Positions 26,479-34,543 of a DNA stretch of 64,000 nucleotides are shown here, in pieces. The stretch covers positions 1-64,000 of the forward strand of contig CANQKC010000002.1 of assembly GCA_947624305.1 (NCBI GenBank). The letters are read 5' to 3'. The translations under genes were made by a program, and so were the position numbers. Every line of letters begins with the position of its first letter. Within the stretch, counting starts at the first letter, position 1. Under the pieces are notes generated by a model that saw nothing but the letters and a program-made list of their open reading frames with translations, was not told the DNA's origin and ran no database searches. Origin of the DNA: an uncultured Monoglobus sp. (lineage in GTDB: Bacteria > Bacillota > Clostridia > Monoglobales > Monoglobaceae).

Positions 26479-27450
26479 TTAATTTAAAACATTTTTAATT
26501 ACAACGGTATAAAAAGTATTAGGCTTATTAACTATACTCATTTCTTCATTATTTAATTTCCAAGATAATTTATGAAATGCTGTCATTTCTTTTGTGGCCT
26601 CCCAAATCCGCTTATCATATGCATCAAATAATCTAAGCAATAATATGTGCGGTATCGAATTGCTCACAGGAACCACTTTCATCCATTCATTAGGATAAGC
26701 CTCTATTACAAGCTCCATAAAATCATGGAATAAAAAATAATCAATAGCGTTTTCATGTGTTCTCCAGTATTTATACAATAATGCTTTCATTAACAAAACA
26801 AAAGGATGGTTTGTATGTGCAGTTATAAACCAGTTTGATATTCTGGTTGCATGTCCGTCTAATCCGGGTTTCATGCATTGATAAATAAAGAAATCAGAAT
26901 TCCAAATATAATTTGGAATATTCTTCCCACTGCAGAAAACTGTTGCATCTATCCATGTACCACCATAATGTTCTAACAGTTCCAGACGAAGGAGATCAGT
27001 CATATGTGCATGTCCAATTGTTTCATTGTCGATCTTTTTTTGAATATAGTCCGGGAAAGTCACCCAATCTTTGTAATTCTCATTTGTCAACAGGACTATT
27101 TCTCTGTCATCAAGGTTATCCAATAGCGACTTATAGCATTTCTTGACAATTTCGGGCGCGTTTTCCATTCCTTGCAGCCAACAAACCCATACCTTGTTAC
27201 TGTGTTTATGCGGAAGCTTCTCCCTTTCGGCATCTGACTTTTTAAATTCATCAATAAACGGAGCGTATTTTTTCCGAAGTCTTTTTATAATTCTATTACT
27301 TACGGATTCCCTCACCAACTCCAGTGATTTTTTCGATGTTCCTTCTATTGCCGTCATCATAAGAGCATGGAAAAGCACATGTGCTTGTGCATATTCCTTT
27401 AATACCTTTCCGCCATTTACCTTTTTAAATATTTTTTGAAATTCGTTCAT
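26479..27450 (-). CDS. Capsule-type glycosyltransferase (GT32-like, Caps_synth)
   Basis: A 323-residue protein with KVWVCWLQGMENAPEIVKKCYKSL (about residues 86-109) and HMTDLLRLELLEHYGGTWIDATVFC (about residues 148-172), the DXD-like sugar-nucleotide motif of this family. It probably adds a hexose to the repeat unit. It begins 2 bases after the LicD stop, so the genes are coupled. Confidence 0.85.
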   Translation of the reverse strand: MNEFQKIFKKVNGGKVLKEYAQAHVLFHALMMTAIEGTSKKSLELVRESVSNRIIKRLRKKYAPFIDEFKKSDAEREKLPHKHSNKVWVCWLQGMENAPEIVKKCYKSLLDNLDDREIVLLTNENYKDWVTFPDYIQKKIDNETIGHAHMTDLLRLELLEHYGGTWIDATVFCSGKNIPNYIWNSDFFIYQCMKPGLDGHATRISNWFITAHTNHPFVLLMKALLYKYWRTHENAIDYFLFHDFMELVIEAYPNEWMKVVPVSNSIPHILLLRLFDAYDKRIWEATKEMTAFHKLSWKLNNEEMSIVNKPNTFYTVVIKNVLN

Positions 27451-27452
27451 TT

Positions 27453-28271
27453 CTAATCCACTTCTTTAACATTATGACGATTTCTCAGTTCCATTGGAGG
27501 AGGTGTCATATAATCCGGATACCAACATCTCAAATATGTATCATAATCATCAGGTCCGATAGCGTAAATGTCTTCAAATTTATATTCTGTCCCTTTTCCA
27601 TAAACTTTTTTGGGAACAATTCCCTCAAGACGATCATCTGTTTGAAATGATGCGACCTCTTCCGCCTCATCATACGGAATTCTGCTGATAAGTTTATGAT
27701 ATTTCTCTCCACACTTTATACCATCAAGAAACTTTTCTATTCTTGATATCTGAGCAAACTTAATAACCGCTTTTTCATACCAAGGTCTTTTCTTTTGCAA
27801 ATTAACAATTTCGTCAAAATGTGCTAACTGACACATAGTCCGACGATACATATATTTTATAAAAAAGATTTTCCTTGCCATACCCGGCTTTGGTGCTCCA
27901 TCTATCGCTAATACATCAATCCATGCTCCGGTTCTTATGACTTTATTGGCATTATTTAATGTGTAAGCTTTGTTTTTATTTATTATCATCGAAGACAATG
28001 TAATATGCTCTGCGCCCAACTTATATGTACTGTAATATAAATCCGAAGGCAGTACTTTGTTCGCTATCTGCCCAAAACGTTCATAATCCGGACGCGGCAT
28101 AGCTACATCAATGTCATCGTCCCATGGAACAAATCCCTGATGACGAACTGCACCAATCATACTTCCATAGCAAAGAAAGTAGCGTAGGTGGTTTTCTTCG
28201 CATATTCTTATAAATATCTTAAGAATTTCAAGCTCTGCCTCTTGCAATTTACTAAGTTTATGTTCTGACAT
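27453..28271 (-). CDS. LicD-family phosphocholine transferase-like protein
   Basis: A 272-residue protein with the LicD hallmark LRYFLCYGSMIGAVRHQGFVPWDDDIDVAMPRPDYERF (about residues 24-61). LicD proteins transfer phosphocholine from CDP-choline to sugars of surface polymers. The window encodes both the kinase and the cytidylyltransferase needed for CDP-choline (12.1-14.6 kb), which supports phosphocholine as the substituent, though other phospho-alcohols are possible. Confidence 0.88.
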   Translation of the reverse strand: MSEHKLSKLQEAELEILKIFIRICEENHLRYFLCYGSMIGAVRHQGFVPWDDDIDVAMPRPDYERFGQIANKVLPSDLYYSTYKLGAEHITLSSMIINKNKAYTLNNANKVIRTGAWIDVLAIDGAPKPGMARKIFFIKYMYRRTMCQLAHFDEIVNLQKKRPWYEKAVIKFAQISRIEKFLDGIKCGEKYHKLISRIPYDEAEEVASFQTDDRLEGIVPKKVYGKGTEYKFEDIYAIGPDDYDTYLRCWYPDYMTPPPMELRNRHNVKEVD

Positions 28272-28366
28272 TACTATCGTTTTCCTTTCCCATTTTACAT
28301 GAGCCGACTTTACACATTGTACTTAATTTATCAGCTAAATGTTTAAAGCCAACAAAATACTTAAAT

Positions 28367-29548
28367 TTATTTTTTCATCTGTTTAGCAATATCCTCGTTC
28401 ACAATTTCTTCCCCTGTCTTATCTTTCAGTTGCTCCTGACTTGCGGCGCTTAAACCATTATTGATAGCGGCGCACATGTCACATGTTGAACATTTGTCAA
28501 GCTGCTCCTTTGTGATTTTGCCGTCTCTGTAGTCGCGGCATATCTTATTTTCATACATATTGTACGGTTTACTCGTAAACAGGCTTTTTATTTTGTGTTT
28601 TATGACCCACCACGCCGGTTTCCATATATATTTATGCATAGCAGGACTCACCGAGCCGATCATCCAACACTGCCGGTCGCAATGCCGAACCTTTGATCTG
28701 ACTTTTTCGGCCTCCGGGCTGTTCCACAGCTCGTCCCACGTCTGCTCGTTCAGATTTCCCATAACTTCCTTATCTTTTGTTCCGTTGCACGGCATGACAT
28801 CACCGTATGGATCAATGAAAAAAGTGTCAAAGCTCATATCACACGGAAGCAGCCTCGGCTGACCGTAAATATAGTTGATCAGTCCGTGATTGAAATATGC
28901 CCTGAACCACTTCTTCGGACTGTTACTTTTCAAAAGTTTATTGACAAGGTTTTCAAAGTTCTCCGCCACCATCGGGCGATCGTGAATGATATTCTTTGCC
29001 TCCACAAAATAGAAACTGTTATGAAGCGACGCGGTGGCAAATTCCATACCCATTTCATCCGAAATATCATACAGCGGCACGAGATCCGGCGCGTTCTTGT
29101 CTTGCACTGTCATGCCGAAACCGACGTCCTTCATACCCATCTCGCGCAGCGTTTTAAGCGTTTGGTACCCGCGCTGATAGCCATTATCAAGACCGCGTAT
29201 CTCGTTATTTGTCTGCTCAAGGCCCTCAATCGAGATGCGTATGCCCACCTGAGGGAATTCCTTGCATAAATCCACAATGCGGTCAGTGAAATATCCGTTT
29301 GTGGAGATCACTATGCGGTCTGACTTTTTATATAGCTCGCGCACAATATCCTTCAAATCGGTACGGATAAAAGGCTCGCCGCCGGTGATGTTCGTGAAAT
29401 ACATCGGGGGCAGCTTGCGGATGGTTTCGATGCTGATTTCCTCTTCCGGTTTCGACGGAGCTTTGTATCTGTTGCACATCGTACACCGCGCATTGCAGCG
29501 GTATGTTACTATTACTGTGCCATTAAGTTTTTTTTCTTTTGAAGCCAT
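28367..29548 (-). CDS. Radical SAM protein with SPASM-like C-terminus
   Basis: A 393-residue protein with the [4Fe-4S] motif CNARCTMCNRYKAPSKPEEE (about residues 14-33), FTNITGGEPFIRTDL (about 52-66) and extra cysteines downstream: LPCDMSFDTFFIDPYGDVMPCNG (about 236-258), HCDRQCW and a final CSTCDMC (about 357-363). It lies between LicD and acyltransferase genes. Radical SAM proteins in polysaccharide loci are thought to modify sugars; no reaction can be assigned. Confidence 0.82.
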   Translation of the reverse strand: MASKEKKLNGTVIVTYRCNARCTMCNRYKAPSKPEEEISIETIRKLPPMYFTNITGGEPFIRTDLKDIVRELYKKSDRIVISTNGYFTDRIVDLCKEFPQVGIRISIEGLEQTNNEIRGLDNGYQRGYQTLKTLREMGMKDVGFGMTVQDKNAPDLVPLYDISDEMGMEFATASLHNSFYFVEAKNIIHDRPMVAENFENLVNKLLKSNSPKKWFRAYFNHGLINYIYGQPRLLPCDMSFDTFFIDPYGDVMPCNGTKDKEVMGNLNEQTWDELWNSPEAEKVRSKVRHCDRQCWMIGSVSPAMHKYIWKPAWWVIKHKIKSLFTSKPYNMYENKICRDYRDGKITKEQLDKCSTCDMCAAINNGLSAASQEQLKDKTGEEIVNEDIAKQMKK

Positions 29549-29551
29549 TTT

Positions 29552-30565
29552 TTATTTCCTCTCAAACGATGCCTGAATCCGTTTTTGCAATATGTTCCAG
29601 CAAAATGCCGCGGCAATTGCGCCGGCTATAGTCACAACAGCAATCAGGCTGTAATTTACTATTTCATTTCCGGTTATATGTATCAAATTCAGCTTTTCAA
29701 AAATTCTATATACAAACATGTGGCATAGGTATATCTCCATGCTTAAACCGCCGATAAAGCGGACAACTTTGTTTTGCAGCAAGGTCTCCGATATACCCCC
29801 CCCCGCTGAAATTCCAACTATTGTAAACAAAGTGAAGAGCAGGAGCAAGACAATCGCTGATAGCGAAGCTCTTGTCACAAGATAATAGGCTGCCAGCACT
29901 GCAACAGTCGCTATTCCGACAGCTGTCTTCTGAATTTTATTTATATTTCTCAAACTGTATCTATATAGATAAACAAGTCCACCGGCTACAAAAAATATTG
30001 AGCTGTTTATGATATTCTCTCTTCCATTTGCTCCTTCAAATCTCACAATACACAGAATATGCAAAATCAGGCATACACCCATTACAAACCACGCACGTTT
30101 CTTGTTCTTCATCAGAAACACAAAGAATGGAAAGATCATATAGAAAACGAAAATCGTTCCCAAGAACCAACCCACACCGACAACCTCAATTCCGTTATTT
30201 GGGATTAACCCAAACGCAAGTGTAATATCTGCAAACCACTCATAAAGAGCATTTAAACTGTGGTCAAATATCAGCTCAACGGTGCAAAGCAGAGCGAAGA
30301 ACGGCCATATGCGCTGATAGCGTCTCTTATAGAACCGTTCAAGGCTGATCGTTCCATTTTGGAAGCGCTCATAATAACCGCAGCACATCGAAAACGCCGA
30401 CAGCAGCATGAAAAGCAATGTGAAGTTTGTAAATGACGGAATGAGTTTTTCAAACACGAAACCGGTCAGACCGAAATTCCCGTTTGCGAGAACATGCATC
30501 AGCACTATGCCGACACAGGCGTATGCTCTTATTCCGTCAAGGTTTTCATACCGCTCTTTTGCCAT
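29552..30565 (-). CDS. Membrane acyltransferase (acyltransferase 3 family)
   Basis: A 337-residue protein with about 10 membrane spans, starting RYENLDGIRAYACVGIVLMHVLANG; the His of LMHV is the family's catalytic residue. These proteins acetylate or otherwise acylate sugars using acyl-CoA. Codons for SAGGGIS (about residues 252-258) are made of nine G; G8 and G10 both shift into stops within 35 codons, losing the last quarter of the protein. So acylation of the polymer is potentially phase variable. Confidence 0.87.
   Translation of the reverse strand: MAKERYENLDGIRAYACVGIVLMHVLANGNFGLTGFVFEKLIPSFTNFTLLFMLLSAFSMCCGYYERFQNGTISLERFYKRRYQRIWPFFALLCTVELIFDHSLNALYEWFADITLAFGLIPNNGIEVVGVGWFLGTIFVFYMIFPFFVFLMKNKKRAWFVMGVCLILHILCIVRFEGANGRENIINSSIFFVAGGLVYLYRYSLRNINKIQKTAVGIATVAVLAAYYLVTRASLSAIVLLLLFTLFTIVGISAGGGISETLLQNKVVRFIGGLSMEIYLCHMFVYRIFEKLNLIHITGNEIVNYSLIAVVTIAGAIAAAFCWNILQKRIQASFERK
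29796..29804 (-). repeat. G9 tract inside the acyltransferase gene
   Basis: Five plus four C on plus, so nine G in the sense strand (GCG GGG GGG GGT). The present length keeps the frame open. Slippage by one gives a truncated protein lacking about 80 residues. Confidence 0.7.
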
Positions 30566-30623
30566 TTTTTATCCTTTCTTTATTAACTTTCGCGGAAAAA
30601 CTACAAAGCAAAGGTTACTTTCA

Positions 30624-31745
30624 CTATTTATATACCTCCAAGGTTTTCTCAACCACATCATCCCAGTTAAATTTTTTAACTATGTAATCCGCCGCGGTTT
30701 CCTTATATTTCTCAACCGTCTTGCTGTTATTTATCAAACCCTGCAGCTTGTCCCTAAGATCGTCAACGTCGCCTTTTTTAAATGTTGCCGCTTTGTCTCC
30801 GACAACTTCCGCGCACTCGTCAATGTCACTTGTAAGGCAGCAGTTGCCATAACTCATTGCTTCCAGCAGACTCAGCGGCATACCTTCTAAATCGCTTGGA
30901 AGGCAGTAAACATATGCGTTGCTGTAAAGCTCATGTTTTAATCTTCCCTGAACAAAATCCGTGAAAATTATTCTGTCATCGCCTCTCGCAAGAGCTTTGA
31001 GTTCTTCCATATAATCATTTGTATCTGAACTGCCTCCTGCAATTACAAGCTTTTTATCGGTTTCAATGGTTTTAAAAGCTTCTATTAAATAATGTATACC
31101 CTTCTCCGGCACAATTCTTCCGAGATAAAGGATATAATTATCTTTCTCAAGCCCCCATTTTTCTTTTATCTGTTCGGCGGGTCTTATCGGTTTTCTGTTC
31201 ACGCCGTTCGGTATATACATCGTCTTTCTGCCATATGTATCCGAAAAATATTTCTGTACTCCACGACTGAGAACAATTATCTCGTCGGCGTATTTCACCG
31301 CGTTTTTTTCACCCTGCATTATGTACCAGCTTGCAAAATGTCCCCATTTTGCCCTTTGATGATCAATGCCGTGGATAGTCACAACAACCTTTTTCCCGAA
31401 CAGCTTTGGCAGCCAGCACATGAATGACGGGCCCTCGGCATGGAAATGCACAACGTCATACTTTCCGAATGCCGCCTCTATTGCCGCGAATACGGATGCG
31501 CTCATAGCGGCGTAACCTTTATGATTTATCGTGAAAACGGTTTTCAGCCGCACTCCTTGGTACTCGTCAGATTTTTGTCTATCAAACTCACTGCCGCTTA
31601 CATGATGGCCGCCTCGGTTGAAACATGTCACTTTATCTCCATGCTGAACCATGCGGGTGCTCAGTTCTTCAACAACTACTTCTATACCGCCTTCCCGAGA
31701 AGGCACTCTTTTATGGCCGAGCATTGCTATTCGTAAATTACTCAT
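30624..31745 (-). CDS. Family 4 glycosyltransferase, rhamnosyltransferase-like
   Basis: About 373 residues. The start LRIAMLGHKRVPSREGGIEVVVEEL resembles the DUF1972 domain of WchF/Cps2T rhamnosyltransferases, and the C-terminal GT-B half has LYLGRIVPEKGIHYLIEAF (about residues 207-225) and the donor-binding SDLEGMPLSLLEAMSYG (about 291-307). It follows the NTP_transf_5 gene and so may add the second sugar of the left repeat unit. The ATG at 31745 was preferred to a TTG two codons upstream; the ribosome binding site is weak. Confidence 0.87.
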   Translation of the reverse strand: MSNLRIAMLGHKRVPSREGGIEVVVEELSTRMVQHGDKVTCFNRGGHHVSGSEFDRQKSDEYQGVRLKTVFTINHKGYAAMSASVFAAIEAAFGKYDVVHFHAEGPSFMCWLPKLFGKKVVVTIHGIDHQRAKWGHFASWYIMQGEKNAVKYADEIIVLSRGVQKYFSDTYGRKTMYIPNGVNRKPIRPAEQIKEKWGLEKDNYILYLGRIVPEKGIHYLIEAFKTIETDKKLVIAGGSSDTNDYMEELKALARGDDRIIFTDFVQGRLKHELYSNAYVYCLPSDLEGMPLSLLEAMSYGNCCLTSDIDECAEVVGDKAATFKKGDVDDLRDKLQGLINNSKTVEKYKETAADYIVKKFNWDDVVEKTLEVYK

Positions 31746-31760
31746 TTTCAATCACATCTT

Positions 31761-32918
31761 TTAACGTATATTAAGCTCTTTGAGCCGGTTTTTTCTTTCT
31801 GTTCCGTATTCAAGGCTTTCCCTCAAACCGGATACCATATCCTTTACGGAAAACTTTCTTACAAATACGGCGTAAAAAAATCTGTGCATCCATGCGATCG
31901 GCAGCAGCAGCGGTGATTTTTTTACATATTGATACTTGTGCTGTATCATTTTTCGCGGCGGAAAAAATATCCGTCTGAGCGGACCCACGCTGCTTCCTTC
32001 TCTCCGCACCACCTGGCCGGCGAGTATTTTACCGTCAAGCTCTCTGCCGAACACTCCGTAACTTAACAAAAACTCTAAAAATTTGTCGGGGTCCGGCATT
32101 GTTTTGTCATATCCAATATCTATCTCAAACCACTTCTTTGCGGCGGAAAGAAAATATAGAAAAATTCCTTCATATTTTTGAGATTTACATATTTCATAAA
32201 CCTTGCCGAAATTAATGTCTTTTATCCTGTGTTGTAATATTAATGCGACGTCCAGCATATTTCTGATGCCGCAGCCCTCGCGAGTCATATGCTTAGAGGC
32301 ATGGACAACAACATATGTCAGTTCAAATGTCGGGTCAAGAACCCGCAGGCCTTTATGATTTGTTACAGCATGCTTTTCCAGTTCACGGTTCCAACGTAAA
32401 GGATCATCGCGAAAATCATCCTCAAGCGATTCAAATATTTCCCAATGTGCCGTTCCGTTATCAAGCGCGGAAAAAAGAGTGTTCCTGTTTATCTTATATC
32501 CGTTATTTTCAAAGACTGCCTCCGCAGTCTTGCGCTGTTGTTTTTCTATCAACACATCAAAGTCGCCCATGACTCTTAGGGCGGGGTCGGGATACAGGTC
32601 TTTCAGGACGCAGCCTTTGAGACAGATCGGGTCGATTTGGTTTTCTTTGAGTTTTGCTGACATTCTTTCAAATTCGGCGTTTTTTTGGCTCATGATGACC
32701 ATTGTCTGTATCATAATGCTCCGCCATTGAGCGGCATTGGGCGGCTGCTTGTCCTTCGGCAGCTTCAAAATCGTGCTCGCGAGGAGGCCGGAGATGTTTT
32801 GTTCATATGCCTTATTCCATATATATTGCCAGTCAATATCCTCCGGCGGCAAAGGCGGATCTTCATCAAAAACAGCGGAGCGCGACAGCATGATAAAAAA
32901 TTCTTGCTCCGCCGTCAT
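31761..32918 (-). CDS. Nucleotidyltransferase-family protein leading the left locus (NTP_transf_5)
   Basis: A 385-residue protein with LKGCVLKDLYPDPALRVMGDFDVLIEKQQRK (about residues 101-131), a nucleotidyltransferase-like D-x-D pattern of the PF14907 type. No reaction is established. It is a paralog of the proteins at 34394-35545 and 62746-63909, nearly identical to the first over residues 16-131 and again near RIFFPPRKMI...KYQYVKKSPLLLP. Each starts a polysaccharide locus. GGGAGG lies 8 bases before its ATG. I see no promoter of its own in the 80 bases before the recombination site; transcription may depend on switch inversion. Confidence 0.75.
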   Translation of the reverse strand: MTAEQEFFIMLSRSAVFDEDPPLPPEDIDWQYIWNKAYEQNISGLLASTILKLPKDKQPPNAAQWRSIMIQTMVIMSQKNAEFERMSAKLKENQIDPICLKGCVLKDLYPDPALRVMGDFDVLIEKQQRKTAEAVFENNGYKINRNTLFSALDNGTAHWEIFESLEDDFRDDPLRWNRELEKHAVTNHKGLRVLDPTFELTYVVVHASKHMTREGCGIRNMLDVALILQHRIKDINFGKVYEICKSQKYEGIFLYFLSAAKKWFEIDIGYDKTMPDPDKFLEFLLSYGVFGRELDGKILAGQVVRREGSSVGPLRRIFFPPRKMIQHKYQYVKKSPLLLPIAWMHRFFYAVFVRKFSVKDMVSGLRESLEYGTERKNRLKELNIR

Positions 32919-32998
32919 ATCTTAAGCCTCCCTTTCCACGCCTTAAAATCCACTTAAAATTTCACGCATTTACGACTGCACGCAATATTTTAAGCAAC

Positions 32999-33019
32999 TT
33001 TAAGTAATTAACTTAAAAC
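32999..33019. repeat. Left inverted repeat of the invertible segment
   Basis: A 21-base sequence that is the exact reverse complement of 34270-34290. Each site is itself nearly palindromic, with ACTTAAA/TTTAAGT arms about a short TAATT-type centre, as expected for tyrosine recombinase core sites. It lies 80 bases before the left-locus start codon. Confidence 0.85.
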
Positions 33020-33129
33020 TTAAATGAAAAATCAAATTTAGGGGAATTTATGGTAAAAGCTTTTGAAATAAACAATCTGACACACAAAAAATTCATAAAA
33101 AGCCCGTAATAGGCGCACAAAAATAAATA

Positions 33130-33142
33130 CCCATGCTATGGG
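33130..33142 (-). terminator. Weak terminator after the recombinase gene
   Basis: On minus, CCCAT-AGC-ATGGG forms a 5-bp hairpin followed by TATTTATTTTT, 33 bases past the recombinase stop. It would limit read-through toward the left locus. The stem is short. Confidence 0.35.
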
Positions 33143-33174
33143 CTGAAATGAGAATATTAAAATTTTGTCCGAAC

Positions 33175-34101
33175 CTAAATCTTAAGTAAATTCATAAACT
33201 TACGTTTCATTTCTATTGAAGAATGAACATATCTGTTTAGGGTCATTGTAACATTGGAATGTCCCAATATTTCACTCAATGACTTTATATCAAATTCCAG
33301 TTTTACGCACTCCGTCGCAAACGAATGACGCAAATCATGAAATCGAATATCTTTAATCCTGCATTCTTCCGTAATTTGCTTGAAATACCGCCGCAGCTTT
33401 GCGGGCTCCGGCGGCCTGGCGGTTTCGGAGGCTATGTAGGTTTCATTGGATTTTTTATACCGCTTTAACACCTCATAAAGAAAGTCCGGCAGCGGAATTG
33501 TTCTCACGGAACTGGCCGTTTTGGGCTCGCCGATTAACAGGCGCGTACTGCCGTTGTTATCGGAAACACGCTGAACGGTGCGCCTAACATGTATCAGTTT
33601 ATCGTTTTCGTCAAAATCTCCCCATGTCAGGCCGCAAATCTCGCCTATCCGAAGCCCAGTGTACATTGAAATCAATATTCCGAAGTCATATCCCGACGGG
33701 TCTGTCATAAGCCGCTTTGCCAGACGGGCGCGCTCGCTTCCTTTTAAAACACGCGTTTCCCGACGCTCGGAACGGATTTTACAGTGCACTTTGTTCGGTA
33801 TATCATACATTTGCGCGGCATATTTTGCTACCGAGCGAATGATCGACACAATATCCTTAAGATATTTCCTGGAAAGCTGGCCTTTGCCGCGAAGCCTGCC
33901 GTTCTTCAGCTTATTTTCGACAAAGCAGTTGACTTTTTCCGGGCTGAGCCTTCGCATATCAACATCTCCGAAGATTGGCAGAATGTGGCGGCGCAAAAGA
34001 TAACGATAGTTTTCCAAAGTTGACGGTTTAACACGAAGTTCGACATCATTAAGCCAATTTTGAGCAATTTGCTCAAATGTAATCTTATGCTTTTTAGACA
34101 T
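33175..34101 (-). CDS. Tyrosine recombinase of the promoter switch
   Basis: A 308-residue tyrosine recombinase with a SAM-like core-binding domain (about residues 8-105) and a full catalytic set: Arg151 (TGLRIGEICGLTW), Lys194 (GEPKTASS), His255 and Arg258 (HDLRHSFATE), His281 (LGHSNV) and Tyr291 (NRYVH). It lacks the arm-binding domain of the element integrase at 7067, as expected for an invertase working on simple sites. It lies inside the inverted repeats that flank it, so it would flip with the segment. AAGGAGG precedes the ATG by 7 bases. Confidence 0.92.
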   Translation of the reverse strand: MSKKHKITFEQIAQNWLNDVELRVKPSTLENYRYLLRRHILPIFGDVDMRRLSPEKVNCFVENKLKNGRLRGKGQLSRKYLKDIVSIIRSVAKYAAQMYDIPNKVHCKIRSERRETRVLKGSERARLAKRLMTDPSGYDFGILISMYTGLRIGEICGLTWGDFDENDKLIHVRRTVQRVSDNNGSTRLLIGEPKTASSVRTIPLPDFLYEVLKRYKKSNETYIASETARPPEPAKLRRYFKQITEECRIKDIRFHDLRHSFATECVKLEFDIKSLSEILGHSNVTMTLNRYVHSSIEMKRKFMNLLKI

Positions 34102-34124
34102 AATTATACCTCCTTATTTTGGAA

Positions 34125-34154
34125 ATTATATCATATTCTTACAAATATTTACAA
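34125..34154 (-). promoter_or_regulatory. Promoter of the switch recombinase
   Basis: Minus-strand TTGTAA (34149-34154) and TATAAT (34125-34130), 18-base spacer, 24 bases before the start codon. Confidence 0.65.
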
Positions 34155-34224
34155 GATTTCTCGTTTTATTTATCTCATATTCCCTAACAAATTCAGGATG
34201 GCGTAAAAAAACAAAAAAAAGTAC

Positions 34225-34253
34225 TTGCAATTGTTGCGTTATTGTGGTATCAT
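34225..34253 (+). promoter_or_regulatory. Outward promoter of the invertible segment
   Basis: TTGCAA (34225-34230) and TATCAT (34248-34253) with a 17-base spacer. Transcription would start near 34260, cross the right inverted repeat and enter the middle polysaccharide locus. In the flipped state it would read into the left locus. Confidence 0.65.
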
Positions 34254-34269
34254 ATCAAGAGTATTGACG

Positions 34270-34292
34270 GTTTTAAGTTAATTACTTAAAAC
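34270..34292. repeat. Right inverted repeat of the invertible segment
   Basis: GTTTTAAGT-TAATT-ACTTAAAAC: 9-bp arms about a 5-base asymmetric centre. Bases 34270-34290 are the exact reverse complement of 32999-33019. Confidence 0.85.
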
Positions 34293-34302
34293 ACCGGCCG
34301 GC

Positions 34303-34543
34303 GAGGGGCGGCCAGGCGGCGCTTGCCGCAGGACCGCAAAAGCCTGTCAATCGGCTTTTTCTTTGTCAGTCGGACGCGTAAGGTGGTGTTTCTTTGTCTC
34401 CCGAACAGACATATATAATAGCCCTGTCCAAGGCGGCGATCTTTGATGAAGATCCGCCTTTGCCGCCGGAGGATATTGACTGGCAATATATATGGGATAA
34501 GGCATATGAGCAAAACATCTCCGGCCTGCTCGCGAGCGCGATA
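34303..34543 (+). repeat. Long repeat: leader and 5' end shared with the right locus
   Basis: About 240 bases (leader plus the first 50 codons of the NTP_transf_5 gene) recur as an inverted near-identical copy at 63760-64000; only about five differences are seen in the first 100 bases. The copy is cut by the window end. Confidence 0.9.
34338..34360 (+). terminator. Possible attenuator in the middle-locus leader
   Basis: AAAAGCC (34338-34344) and GGCTTTT (34353-34359) form a hairpin followed by T residues, between the outward promoter and the first gene. The same hairpin is kept in the copy at 63.9 kb. A GC-rich hairpin just before it (34316-34329) is not fully conserved. Confidence 0.45.

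Larger units (their letters stand above)
32999..34292. other. Predicted invertible promoter cassette
   Basis: A 1.29-kb segment bounded by 21-bp inverted repeats. It contains a tyrosine recombinase gene (minus), its promoter, and a second promoter facing out through the right repeat toward the middle polysaccharide locus. The left-locus first gene faces away from the other end. Inversion would aim the outward promoter at the left locus. Both outer genes are paralogs. The architecture is read directly from sequence; the switching is inferred. Confidence 0.75.

Noticed and set aside
33060-33175. Independent promoter for the left polysaccharide locus
   Set aside because: Only weak -10-like TTAAAAT strings without a matching -35 were found on the minus strand between the recombinase stop and 32919.
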